Shown here: in pieces, positions 34,601 through 42,631 of the stretch
How positions within the stretch are numbered: the first letter of the stretch is position 1
Layout of the letters: every line of letters starts with the position of its first letter
NCBI GenBank assembly: GCA_030706745.1
Contig: JAUZNX010000001.1
Coordinates: 540,822-604,821, forward strand
Origin: Bacteroidota bacterium
GTDB lineage: Bacteria > Bacteroidota > Ignavibacteria > Palsa-1295
Direction: 5' to 3'
DNA length: 64,000 nucleotides
Notes under the pieces: model-generated
What the model was told of the DNA's origin: nothing
Database searches by the model: none
What the model saw: only the letters and a program-made list of their open reading frames with translations
Made by a program: the position numbers and the translations under genes

Positions 34601-36639
34601 ATGGGATCGTCCATGGCGTAATGATAAACGCCACAAACGGTATTGGGGGCAATACCACGATCGGAAATCTTTGGATGCCTGGGTCGTCGACTGCGATCAA
34701 TGTCGATCCGGCAGCTGGCAGTCTGACATTGAACGGACTTAACCCAGTCGTTCCTGGCAACTTCTATGTCAATAACGGGGTGGACAATGTCATGGGCATC
34801 GCATCGGCGCTCGATGTGGTATCATCGCTGGCTTCGTTCGGCACCTTTATAGATAATAGTGCGACGCAACAGTCCGGAGCAACTTTCAATATCGATGGTA
34901 GCGGTACGATCGGCAATGGCTTGACTGTGACCGGGACAACCGTCATCAATGGCGGCACGGACAACGGCTCGACGACGATCGGCAATATTACGAATGCAGA
35001 TCGCGTGGACATAAACACGCATGGCGGCGCAATCGGAAGCGGTGTGTACATCCAATATGGTTCGGGGGCTGACCTGACCGGCGATACCAGGATCGGCAAT
35101 ACCACATCCCTCGGTGTCATCACGCTCCAGTCAGGCAATACGGATGTCGGCCTGAGAATCAATACCAATGGTTTAGGCTCTACAAGTATCGGTAATTCGC
35201 ACGGTGGTGTCGAGATTGATGGTGTGCCTGGTATTATCTCCGGCGTGCAGATCAACTCGTCCGCATTCGGTGGCAATACGACCATCGGCAAAACCGCAGC
35301 AGGCTCGTCTACCTCGATCAACGTCGATCCGGCGGCGGGCACCCTGACACTCAATGGATTGAACTCGGCCATACCGGCTACATTCTACGTCAACAACGGC
35401 GCCGATCAAGTGGTGGGGACGGCGTCGGAATCATCCGTCGCTTCGGTGATTGCTACGACGATTGCAGCGAGTGGGACATTCATCAACAATGGCTTGACCC
35501 TGCAACCCTCATCGAATTTCAATATTAGCGGCAACGGGTATGTCGGCGGGAGTGTCGGAATTGGCACGACCGGACCATCACAGAAACTTGAAGTGAGCAA
35601 TGGCAACGTTCTTCTTTCGAATAGCGGCACTGCCACACAGTTGCAGTTGCAAGGGTCGGGCACTGGCATCTCAACGTTCCAGTCCGGCGCTCAAGGTGCG
35701 ACGAACATCAACTACATACTGCCAGTCTCGTTGCCATCAGCGAATCAGGTTCTCGCGGCAACATCGGTTGGCGGCTCGGCTGTCACGCTGGGCTGGGCAT
35801 CGGCCGGCGGCAGCGGTTGGGCCACGACCGGCAACGCGCTTGCAGGGACAGAGTTCATCGGCACGACGAACGCGAGCGATCTTATCGTTAAAACGAATGG
35901 CACGGAACGTCTGCGCGTGCTCTCGGGCGGAGCAGTGGGGATTAATACTAACGCCCCTGGACAAGCACTGGAAGTGAAAGATGGCAACCTGCTACTCTCG
36001 AACAGCGGGACGGCGACGCAACTTCAACTCCAAGGTACAAGCACTGGCGTAACGACATTCCAGGCTGGCGCGCAGGGTTCAGCAAGCATAAATTACACAC
36101 TGCCAATATCCCAGCCAACGGCAAATCAAGTACTGGCCGCTACCGGTGTCAGTGGCAGCGGTCCGTATGCGGTGACTCTGGGTTGGGCATCCGCGGGTGC
36201 TTCGGGGCCGGTCTTCGCGACTAACTCTTCCAACCAGGATTATACGGGGACAACACTCAGTAATGTCAGTGGTCTTAGTGCCTCGGTGGAAGCCAGTGCA
36301 ACCTACACTTTCGATGGCTTCATCATGTACACGGATCCAAACAATTTTGGATTCGGCTGCAAATTTGCTTTTACCTCGCCCTCGGGTTCCACACTACTAT
36401 GGGGATTTATCGATCCGACATCAACCCGCAGCCATACGATCGTTAGTGGCTCAGGAACCGAGACAAATAATACTTTTACAGCCAATGGCACAATTCCGGA
36501 GATGATGCGCATCACCGGTATTCTAATCACAGGCGGCACTTCCGGTTCGTTACAGTTTCAGGATCGGAAAACAAGCAGCGGTACCGATCCTCTTCGCATC
36601 AATGCACATTCCTATATTACCTTGACGCGAGTGCAGTAA
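31663..36639 (+). CDS. Giant secreted Gly/Thr/Ser-rich repeat protein
   Basis: A 1658-residue exported protein with a signal peptide (LVLLVAAWILACLVPISIYA). The body is low-complexity beta-repeat sequence rich in G, T, S and N. It contains phage-tail-fibre-like phrases (GGTGATTASGALDNLLP; ANGGTGITASGASGNFLRSN). Residues of about 620-880 hold two nearly identical 130-residue units (390 bp at DNA level). Residues of about 930-1280 hold two longer related blocks with TTIGN/INVDPAAG motifs. Residues of about 1300-1520 hold a duplicated LLLSNSGTATQLQLQG block seen in Kapabacteria/Bacteroidota giant proteins. The last 110 or so residues form a compact jelly-roll-like domain ending in ITLTRVQ. No T9SS sorting domain is visible. 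A surface fibre or adhesin is likely; the function is unproven. Confidence 0.75.
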   Translation: MKYLVLLVAAWILACLVPISIYAQRSIGANSIVLDDGSGHTITLEVPPGLGSNYTYLLPPPPAGNAPAGFVVEGTSTGQTMYWNGATWVQSNFIANTNSAMGLGFVTIPPAFAFPITLNAAMGPATTSTLDLGDATHHFATLYVDNIIGTTGFADVWTRTGATVSPTTPGDNVTTSGNISTTGTGSLTSANGLTLTGTFGSNGSTGASGQVLMVNGAGNPVWTSPSALSTISFDNITSGLNTGAAMTLGAGASLLAGGGRIEATAFIGTGSTSDAIDLATTEVGGVLPIANGGTGIVSSGVSGNFLRSNGIAWVSSAIQASDIPNNNSNTSGSAGSFTGSLVGDVTGMQSATVVASVGGSTATSVHATVQTVSASTPNNIPFTLIERDGSGGFAAGDITGYAVSTHSLGVTTDLVVSGNTSLGGSIMTSLPAGVVHGGGFLDVGPVNLTSEVSNTLSVLHGGTGSANQAGARANLGAAASGVNNDITSLTGLTTPLAIAAGGTGATTASGALDNLLPSQAGNSGKVLQSNGTTASWQASSGSGTVTSVGISGGSTGLNTSGGPITAAGTITLGGTLAAANGGTGITASGASGNFLRSNGSSWASSAIQTGDLPANSSNYIQNQNGAPQTANFSITGTGTVGGSLTSNYEVISTFTGGGAIYGYGSIISGTSTNQGTFTLNDGAGVGAYHYASIAPGTLSASHTYLLPNIGLAGNTADFVIATDQGTTGQVLVSQGADAPAVWSSASGAFILNQNGSPQTANFNIAGTGTVGGSLTSNYEVISTFTGGGAIYGYGSIISGTSTNQGTFTLNDGAGVGAYHYASIAPGTLTASHTYLLPNIGLGGNTAQLVTAGDQGAQGQVLMSQGADAPATWLDGNGSFIANSTSTQAGANFNISGSGVIDDGLQVANGSVLRGGASISGFTTINGIAEPYDTKIGNATSGNIVDIESHNPDVGIRINNNGAGSTIIGNASGGVAIDGVNGIVHGVMINATNGIGGNTTIGNLWMPGSSTAINVDPAAGSLTLNGLNPVVPGNFYVNNGVDNVMGIASALDVVSSLASFGTFIDNSATQQSGATFNIDGSGTIGNGLTVTGTTVINGGTDNGSTTIGNITNADRVDINTHGGAIGSGVYIQYGSGADLTGDTRIGNTTSLGVITLQSGNTDVGLRINTNGLGSTSIGNSHGGVEIDGVPGIISGVQINSSAFGGNTTIGKTAAGSSTSINVDPAAGTLTLNGLNSAIPATFYVNNGADQVVGTASESSVASVIATTIAASGTFINNGLTLQPSSNFNISGNGYVGGSVGIGTTGPSQKLEVSNGNVLLSNSGTATQLQLQGSGTGISTFQSGAQGATNINYILPVSLPSANQVLAATSVGGSAVTLGWASAGGSGWATTGNALAGTEFIGTTNASDLIVKTNGTERLRVLSGGAVGINTNAPGQALEVKDGNLLLSNSGTATQLQLQGTSTGVTTFQAGAQGSASINYTLPISQPTANQVLAATGVSGSGPYAVTLGWASAGASGPVFATNSSNQDYTGTTLSNVSGLSASVEASATYTFDGFIMYTDPNNFGFGCKFAFTSPSGSTLLWGFIDPTSTRSHTIVSGSGTETNNTFTANGTIPEMMRITGILITGGTSGSLQFQDRKTSSGTDPLRINAHSYITLTRVQ
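33521..34300. repeat. Two tandem 390-bp coding repeats
   Basis: 33521-33910 and 33911-34300 are near-identical (for example the stretch read as GGGAIYGYGSIISGTSTNQG in both). Most differences are third-position or conservative. The similarity at DNA level implies a recent duplication or ongoing gene conversion within the gene. Confidence 0.85.
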
Positions 36640-36651
36640 ACATTTGAGTAA

Positions 36652-36679
36652 GCAGTAGCGAGCTATTGCTCGCTACTGC
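36652..36679. terminator. Perfect 12-bp hairpin between convergent genes
   Basis: GCAGTAGCGAGC, loop TATT, GCTCGCTACTGC. It starts 13 bp after the stop of the giant repeat protein and covers the stop codon of the convergent FAD/Fe-S dehydrogenase. It probably acts as a bidirectional terminator, though U-tracts are weak. Confidence 0.65.
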
Positions 36680-39602
36680 GTATTTGCTCAGCCACATTCG
36701 AAGCGAGTACTTCCGCCAGGTGCATGGTCTTGCGTCCTGTGGCTTGCTGGATCTGCTCGCGGCAGGAAAAGCCATCGGCGATGATAAATTGATCGCCAGA
36801 AGTCTCCCGGACTTTCGGCAACACCTTGCGCTCGCCAATCTGCATCGAAAGCTCGTAATGCTCCGTTTCGAATCCAAACGCTCCGGCCATACCACAGCAG
36901 CCGGCGTCGAGTTGTTCGGCATCAATCCCGGCGCGTTTCAGGACCGAGCCTTCTGCTTCGCGATCGAGGATGGAATGGTGATGGCAATGGAGATGCAGAA
37001 TGCCAGATTGTAGCGGCGGGGTTTCCCCGCCTTCCCTGTGGGACTTGATGTGGTTCGGGGCAGACTCGGAAATCGCGCCACTACGGTAGTCCGGCGCGTA
37101 CTTCGCAAGGAATTCGCTTAATAAGTATGTACTCTCAGCGAGGTGCTTGGCATCTTCACGCTGGGGAAAGAGTTTGCGCGCTTCATCACGGAAAACAGAC
37201 GCGCAACTTGGCTCGAGCACTACAATGGGCATCCCCGCCGCAACATCCACGCTAACGATGCTCAGAATGTCCAGGAGTTGCTTCTTCGCGAGATCGAGCA
37301 TGCCCCAATCGTATAATGGACGACCGCAGCACATTGTCTGCTTGTATACCTTCACCCCAAAGCCAGCGTCTTCCAGAACTTTCACTGCCGCAATAGCCGT
37401 CTCGGGCCGGAAGTAGTTATTGAATGTGTCGGCCCAGAGTATGACGGATGGCGGTGTGGAGTGGCCTTCCGGCAGGAGTCGTGAGTACCAATGCTTAAAC
37501 GTCTCATTCGCGAAGCGTGGGATTGCTCTCTTCGGATGAATGCCTGCAAGCTTCTTCGCAATTGTACTCGTGATCGGAGCGTGTGTGAGCGCGTTGACCA
37601 GCGAGGGCATTCGCGAAGCAATACGCGCACCCCAATAGATGAGGCCCATGGCGTACGCCGCGCGCGGTCGCAGGCGACCTTTGTAGTAGTGCGAGAGGAA
37701 TTCTGCTTTATACGTCGGCATGTCCACGCGCACGGGACACTCCCCGGTGCAGCCTTTGCAGGAAAGACAAAGATCGAGCGCCTCGCGAACTTCGCTACTC
37801 TTGAAGCCATCAGTGATGACCTCACCATGTAGCATCTCCCAGAGCAAGTGCGCACGGCCGCGCGTGACATGTTGTTCGTCACGCGTCGCCCGGTAGCTCG
37901 GACACATGACACCGTCATGCTCTTTGCGGCAGACTCCCGCGCCGACGCAACGCTCGGTCGCGCGGGCGAAGCTGCCATCATCATCGGCGAATGCAAAATG
38001 TGTTTGGATGATCGGCGGACTGTAATGCGCGCCGAACTTCAAGTTCTCATCGATGCCGAAGGGGCGAATGAGTTTGCCGGGATTCATCTTCCAGTCGGGG
38101 TCCCAGATGGTCTTGAAATCCTCGAATGCCTGCATCAGTCTCGGGCCGAACATTTTCGGGAGCAATGCACCTCGCGCCTGTCCATCGCCGTGCTCGCCAG
38201 AGAGTGAGCCGCCGTAGCTGAGTACGAGATCGGCCGCTTCATCGACAAAGCGCAACCACTTCGCGATGCCTTCTTGGCTTTTTGGGTCCCAATCGATACG
38301 ATTATGTAAACAGCCATCGCCAATATGCCCGTAGAGCGCGCCGCTATAATCGAAGCGGTCCATGAGCGCCCGAAACTCTCTGAGATACCCACCAATCTTT
38401 GCCGGCGGTACAGCGGCATCCTCCCAGCCTTCCCAATTGTCTTTCTCGCCGGGTGTTCGCGAAATCGCACCGAGCGCAGAATCGCGCACGCTCCAAACGG
38501 CTTTCTGATCTTGCACGCTATCGAAGATGCGTGCTTCGACCATCGCGCCTTCATGCTTCAGGCTCTTCTGGCAGCGCTCGGCCGCATCACGCGCGGCATC
38601 AACCGTTTCGGCTCCGAACTCGATGAGCAGCCACGCGTCGCCACTCGGTAGCAACGGAAGCGAATTGGTATGGAGCCCCTTCTTCTGCATCGCATTCGTA
38701 AGCCTGCGGTCCATGCCTTCGAAGCCGATCGGCCTGTGGTCGAGCACGAGCGGTACACGATCGCCGGCGGCTGCCATGTCATCGTATCCCGCGACCAACA
38801 ATACCCGGCTCGGCGGGCTCGGCACAAGCTGAACCATAGCTTCTAGGGTCGTTACGAGTGTTCCTTCCGAGCCGACGAGCGAACGAGCAACGTGAAATCC
38901 GTTCTCCGGCAAGAGCTGATCGATCGAATATCCGGATACGCGGCGCGGAATATCCGGGAATCGGGCGTGGATCTCAGCGGAATAAGTCTCCGCTAGAGTT
39001 TGCAGCCGCCGGTAGATTTCTTTTGCTCTCGTAGATTCTACAGAGTCTATGGAGTCAATAGACTTGCCCACCACCAAATGAGTGCCATCGTAGAGCAAGA
39101 CATTGAGCGAGTGAACGTTGTCCACGGTGCGGCCAGCCATGATGGAATGCACGCCGCAAGAATTATTGCCGATCATTCCGCCTAACGTGCAATACTTGTG
39201 CGTTGCCGGGTCGGGACCGAATGTGAGGTGATGCTTCTCGGCAGCACTCCTTAAGTTGTCGAGCACGCATCCCGGCTGAACTCGCGCGAGCCGCCGAACA
39301 GGATCAATCTCGATCACTTGATTCAAGTACTTCGAGAAGTCGAGCACAACGGCGGCATTCACACATTGTCCGGCGATGCTCGTGCCTGCGCCACGAGAGA
39401 GAATCGGCGCGCCATGCTCGCGGGCAATGGCGACGGCTGCGATGACATCCTCCGTAGTCCGAGGAATGACAAGACCGATCGGCATCTGCCGGTAATTTGA
39501 AGCATCCTCGGCGTAGATCGCGCGCGAGCCACGGTCGAACCGGACTTCGCCCGTGATGTGTCGGCGAAGGTCACGTTCGAGATTCAAATAGTCTTGGTTC
39601 AT
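36663..39602 (-). CDS. FAD-binding and Fe-S-binding D-2-hydroxyacid dehydrogenase (GlcD-GlcF type fusion)
   Basis: A 979-residue fusion like D-lactate or D-2-hydroxyglutarate dehydrogenases (YdiJ/Dld type). The N-terminal FAD_binding_4 domain includes PILSRGAGTSIAGQCVN and the FAD-linked oxidase C-domain reaches about residue 530. A two-cluster ferredoxin module shows VGAGVCRKEHDGVMCPSYR and LCLSCKGCTGECPVRVDMP. Two CCG modules follow (MCCGRPLYDWG; AGCCGMAGAFGFE). It oxidises a D-2-hydroxyacid and passes electrons to a quinone or redox partner at the membrane. Two repeat insertions are translated: a nonamer array read as SIDSIDSVEST near residue 180, and a GC palindrome read as GGETPPLQ near residue 860. 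Its start overlaps the stop of the lipoprotein gene encoded just upstream of it by 4 bp. Confidence 0.88.
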   Translation of the reverse strand: MNQDYLNLERDLRRHITGEVRFDRGSRAIYAEDASNYRQMPIGLVIPRTTEDVIAAVAIAREHGAPILSRGAGTSIAGQCVNAAVVLDFSKYLNQVIEIDPVRRLARVQPGCVLDNLRSAAEKHHLTFGPDPATHKYCTLGGMIGNNSCGVHSIMAGRTVDNVHSLNVLLYDGTHLVVGKSIDSIDSVESTRAKEIYRRLQTLAETYSAEIHARFPDIPRRVSGYSIDQLLPENGFHVARSLVGSEGTLVTTLEAMVQLVPSPPSRVLLVAGYDDMAAAGDRVPLVLDHRPIGFEGMDRRLTNAMQKKGLHTNSLPLLPSGDAWLLIEFGAETVDAARDAAERCQKSLKHEGAMVEARIFDSVQDQKAVWSVRDSALGAISRTPGEKDNWEGWEDAAVPPAKIGGYLREFRALMDRFDYSGALYGHIGDGCLHNRIDWDPKSQEGIAKWLRFVDEAADLVLSYGGSLSGEHGDGQARGALLPKMFGPRLMQAFEDFKTIWDPDWKMNPGKLIRPFGIDENLKFGAHYSPPIIQTHFAFADDDGSFARATERCVGAGVCRKEHDGVMCPSYRATRDEQHVTRGRAHLLWEMLHGEVITDGFKSSEVREALDLCLSCKGCTGECPVRVDMPTYKAEFLSHYYKGRLRPRAAYAMGLIYWGARIASRMPSLVNALTHAPITSTIAKKLAGIHPKRAIPRFANETFKHWYSRLLPEGHSTPPSVILWADTFNNYFRPETAIAAVKVLEDAGFGVKVYKQTMCCGRPLYDWGMLDLAKKQLLDILSIVSVDVAAGMPIVVLEPSCASVFRDEARKLFPQREDAKHLAESTYLLSEFLAKYAPDYRSGAISESAPNHIKSHREGGETPPLQSGILHLHCHHHSILDREAEGSVLKRAGIDAEQLDAGCCGMAGAFGFETEHYELSMQIGERKVLPKVRETSGDQFIIADGFSCREQIQQATGRKTMHLAEVLASNVAEQIRSSEQ
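37015..37031. repeat. REP-like palindrome inside the dehydrogenase gene
   Basis: GGCGGGG, TTT, CCCCGCC is a perfect 7-bp-arm palindrome, read on the minus strand as GGETPPL between two Fe-S modules. Similar GGETPPL peptides are known where REP-like elements are translated; that comparison is from memory. Confidence 0.6.
39032..39067. repeat. Nonamer tandem repeat (TAGARTCTA type) inside the dehydrogenase gene
   Basis: Four 9-bp units (TAGATTCTA, CAGAGTCTA, TGGAGTCAA, TAGACTTGC) are read on the minus strand as Ser-Ile/Val-Asp/Glu triplets. The same unit recurs upstream of argG at 44958. Confidence 0.65.
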
Positions 39603-40162
39603 CTGTTATTCTGTGCAGAAGAATCACGAGCAATGCGTGGCATTCCATTTGGAAATAGAGCGAGCGAGCGAAGCTTGGCAACAACATCCGAATCGTCCGT
39701 TGACACTTGCGTGCCAGGCTTATGGATAAAGGTACCCGCCCAAATGCCAAGTGCTGTTCCAGTCAGGAGTTCCGCAACCGCAAGCACGGCGAGAGAGGCT
39801 GGGGGCTGCACGGGTAAGGCGTCTATCGATCGGAAATCAGCCTTGACTTGATGGCTCGCAGACCAATACGTGTAGTTGCTTGATGCTTGCCAACCACCCA
39901 AGGCCGCACCGAGAATCCCGCCGGCAATCACCGCAAGCGGGCTTACGGCTCCGGGCCGCTCCACCGAGGCGATGTCCCCGATTCTGATACGGCTGAGATC
40001 ACCCCAGGGTTCGGACCGAACGACGACTGCATCTTGCTCGACAGCAAGAAATCGTACGTGTTGCTGCTCACCGGATTTGAGCGTGATGGTGACCTCGCCA
40101 CGCGGTTGCGTCCCGCACGAGGCAACACCGATAATCAGCATGAAAAAAAAGATCGGACGCAT
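39599..40162 (-). CDS. Lipoprotein with two hydrophobic segments, unknown function
   Basis: 187 residues from the ATG at 40162 (MRPIFFFMLIIGVASCGTQP), chosen because it begins a clear lipoprotein signal with lipobox GVASC. The frame runs further upstream without plausible coding. The mature part has a beta-rich stretch (GEVTITLKSGEQQHVRFLAV and VVVRSEPWGDLSRI), then two hydrophobic glycine-rich segments (LAVIAGGILGAALGGW and LAVLAVAELLTGTALGIWAG). I do not recognise the family. Its stop overlaps the start of the dehydrogenase gene by 4 bp (ATGA), so the two are coupled. It is divergent from argC, and the ARG-box-like sites lie between them. Confidence 0.65.
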   Translation of the reverse strand: MRPIFFFMLIIGVASCGTQPRGEVTITLKSGEQQHVRFLAVEQDAVVVRSEPWGDLSRIRIGDIASVERPGAVSPLAVIAGGILGAALGGWQASSNYTYWSASHQVKADFRSIDALPVQPPASLAVLAVAELLTGTALGIWAGTFIHKPGTQVSTDDSDVVAKLRSLALFPNGMPRIARDSSAQNNR

Positions 40163-40232
40163 GATGTTCTTATCAACACAGGTCTCACTTGTTCGGTGTT
40201 CACCACGAAATTTTGAGGACAAAGAACCCAAC

Positions 40233-40266
40233 TGCATAATTATGCAACTTTCTGCATAAGTATTCT
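40233..40266. promoter_or_regulatory. Two ARG-box-like ArgR operators upstream of argC
   Basis: Site 1, 40233-40246, is the perfect 14-bp palindrome TGCATAATTATGCA. Site 2, 40253-40266, is TGCATAAGTATTCT, matching 10 of 14. The layout matches the TGNAT-N4-ATNCA pattern of ARG boxes, and the 20-bp spacing approximates the paired boxes used by ArgR hexamers. They end 12 bp before the argC GTG, and argR is in the same cluster, so arginine-dependent repression is likely. The motif could also influence the divergent lipoprotein gene. Confidence 0.7.
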
Positions 40267-40277
40267 GTCTGGATTCT

Positions 40278-41306
40278 GTGAAGCAATTGAAGGCAGCGAT
40301 TTTTGGGGCATCGGGGTATTCCGGCGGCGAGCTTTTGCGTTTACTCGAGCGGCATCCTTCGGTGAAGATTACACAGGCATTTGCCAACACCTCTGCGGGT
40401 GCGCTGGTGAGCAGCGTTCATGCGGGCAGGGCTGATGGCGATGCAATGGAGTTTGAATCGTTCGATGGTGTCGGCTCGCTCGATGCTGAGATCTGTTTTC
40501 TCGCGCTTCCACATGGCGAGGCCATCGAACTTACACCGGCACTGCTCGAGGCAGGGAAGATCGTGATTGACTTGAGCGGGGATCATCGCCTGATGGATTC
40601 TTCGGCATACGAGCAATATTACAGGCGCGCGGCGGCTCCGCCAAGTGTCATGGCGAAGGCTGTTTATGGCTTGCCGGAGTGGAACGCGGAGGCGATTCGC
40701 TCGGCGCGTCTGGTCGCGAATCCCGGCTGCTATGCAACGAGCGCAATCCTTGCTCTCGCACCGCTGCTTGCAAATGGATTGATCGAGCCGGACTCCATTG
40801 TCATCAATGGCATGAGCGGCGTCTCGGGCGCTGGCCGTAAGGCTGCGATCGAATACTCGTTTGTCGAAGTGAACGAGAACATCCGCGCCTACCGCGCCGG
40901 CGATCATCAGCACACGCCGGAGATAGAGCAGGCGCTCACACAGATCGGCGGCCAACCCGTGCAGGTGACATTCATCCCACATCTGATTCCGATTACACGT
41001 GGGATCTATTCGACCATCGTTGCGCGGCAACGCGGAAGTGGGATGCAGGCGCTACAAGCTCTCAAGGCGGCGTTCGAAGGATATTATGCGGATAAGCCAT
41101 TCGTGCGCTTTCATGCGAAGCGAATTCCGGAAGTTCGCCATGTGACGAATACGAATTATGTCGATATCGGGCTTCGGTATGTGCCGGAGCGCAATCAGGT
41201 TATTATTATGTCTACGCTCGATAATCTTGTGAAAGGTGCCGCCGGTCAGGCTGTACAGAATATGAATCTTGCGTGTGGGTTTCAGGAGACAGAGGGACTA
41301 TTATGA
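40278..41306 (+). CDS. argC: N-acetyl-gamma-glutamyl-phosphate reductase
   Basis: ArgC reduces N-acetylglutamyl phosphate to the semialdehyde with NADPH (third step of arginine synthesis). The 342-residue protein starts with a GTG and shows the Rossmann motif IFGASGYSGGELLRLL, the active-site Cys in VANPGCYATSAILALAPL, and the His/Arg region VTFIPHLIPITRGIYST. It is the first gene of the arginine cluster and lies 12 bp after the ARG-box pair. The stop overlaps the argJ start by 4 bp. Confidence 0.95.
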   Translation: MKQLKAAIFGASGYSGGELLRLLERHPSVKITQAFANTSAGALVSSVHAGRADGDAMEFESFDGVGSLDAEICFLALPHGEAIELTPALLEAGKIVIDLSGDHRLMDSSAYEQYYRRAAAPPSVMAKAVYGLPEWNAEAIRSARLVANPGCYATSAILALAPLLANGLIEPDSIVINGMSGVSGAGRKAAIEYSFVEVNENIRAYRAGDHQHTPEIEQALTQIGGQPVQVTFIPHLIPITRGIYSTIVARQRGSGMQALQALKAAFEGYYADKPFVRFHAKRIPEVRHVTNTNYVDIGLRYVPERNQVIIMSTLDNLVKGAAGQAVQNMNLACGFQETEGLL

Positions 41307-42631
41307 GCACATCAACTTTTAGTGGTGGCGAAATTCCGGCGGCGACATTGAACGGTCACGCGCCGCTCGCGGAAGTCGAGATTCTAACCAGTGGCGAGGG
41401 ATGGATCGAAGATCCCGCTTCGAACGAACATATTCACGAGGTCGATGGCGGCATAACCGCCCCGCTTGGATTTTCGGCCTCGGGTGTTTATTGCGGAATT
41501 CGCAAGGTCAAGAAGGATATCGCGCTGATCAAGAGCGAAAGTCCGGCCGATGTTGCCGCAGTCTTCACGCTCAACAAGACGATTGCCGCTCCGCTCGTGG
41601 TGGATAAGGAATTGCTGGCACGTGGCGGCAGGAAGTGCTCGGCCATTGTTGTCAACTCCGGGAATGCGAATGCCTGTACCGGCGATCGCGGCATGCAGGA
41701 CGCCTGGCGGATGGTCGAGGTAACGGCCAGCGCACTTAATATTCCACAAGAGGAAGTTCTGATTTCCTCGACCGGAGTGATCGGGCAATATTTGCCAATC
41801 GATAATGTCGTTCAGGGCATTCAGCAGTTGCCGCCCCAACTCTCGGATTTTGGAAGCAACGATGCGGCGGTCGCGATCATGACGACCGATACCTATTCAA
41901 AGGAAATTGCCGTCGAGTTCGAGATCCACGGCAAACCTGTGTGTATCGGCGGCATCGCAAAAGGCTCCGGAATGATTGCGCCCAACATGGCGACGATGCT
42001 TGCGTTTATCACTACCGACGCATCCGTACCGCAGCCGCTGTTGCAGCGGACGTTCAGTCGGCTCATCGATCGTTCGTTCAATCGTATCTCCGTCGATGGC
42101 GATATGAGCACGAACGACATGGCGCTGATGCTTGCCAATGGCATGTCCGGCGTGGCAATCGTTCAGGGTCCTGAGTTCGAGATGTTCGAATCGGCGCTGG
42201 AGCATGTTCTCACGAAGCTTGCGAAGATGATTGCGCGCGATGGCGAAGGCGCAACAAAGTTAGTCGAGATCGTTGTGCGAGGCGCGCACACCGAGAAAGA
42301 AGCGGTCACGGCTGCGCAATCCGTTGCGAACAGCAATCTGGTCAAGACTGCGATCCATGGAGCGGACGCCAACTGGGGCCGCATTCTTGCCGCAGTTGGA
42401 TATTCCGGCATCGACTTCGATCCTGCGAATGTCGAGTTGTTCTTTGGCACCTTGCCGGTGCTGGGGCAGAACTACAACATCGTGATTGACGAAGTAAAGG
42501 CAAAAGAAATCTTCTCGCAGGAAAATATCACGATTACGATTGACTTACACCAGGGTGATGCCGAAGCTAATTTCTGGACCTGCGATCTTTCAAAGGAATA
42601 CGTTCATATCAACGCGAGTTACCGGTCATGA
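41303..42631 (+). CDS. argJ: Bifunctional glutamate N-acetyltransferase/amino-acid acetyltransferase
   Basis: ArgJ moves the acetyl group from N-acetylornithine to glutamate, closing the cyclic pathway, and may also use acetyl-CoA. The 442-residue precursor self-cleaves before the nucleophilic Thr in KGSGMIAPNMATMLAFITTD. Other signatures are AVFTLNKTIAAPLVV, SAIVVNSGNANACTG, GDMSTNDMALMLANG and the C-terminal IHGADANWGRILAAVGYSG. It has an unusual N-terminal extension of about 45 residues before GGITAPLGFSASGVYCG. The ATG at 41303 sits in the ATGA overlap with argC; an upstream in-frame GTG at 41273 is less likely. Confidence 0.94.
   Translation: MSTSTFSGGEIPAATLNGHAPLAEVEILTSGEGWIEDPASNEHIHEVDGGITAPLGFSASGVYCGIRKVKKDIALIKSESPADVAAVFTLNKTIAAPLVVDKELLARGGRKCSAIVVNSGNANACTGDRGMQDAWRMVEVTASALNIPQEEVLISSTGVIGQYLPIDNVVQGIQQLPPQLSDFGSNDAAVAIMTTDTYSKEIAVEFEIHGKPVCIGGIAKGSGMIAPNMATMLAFITTDASVPQPLLQRTFSRLIDRSFNRISVDGDMSTNDMALMLANGMSGVAIVQGPEFEMFESALEHVLTKLAKMIARDGEGATKLVEIVVRGAHTEKEAVTAAQSVANSNLVKTAIHGADANWGRILAAVGYSGIDFDPANVELFFGTLPVLGQNYNIVIDEVKAKEIFSQENITITIDLHQGDAEANFWTCDLSKEYVHINASYRS

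Noticed and set aside
31663..36639. Prophage tail-fibre gene
   Set aside because: Tail-fibre-like phrases occur, but there is a signal peptide and no other phage gene nearby; a secreted surface protein fits better.
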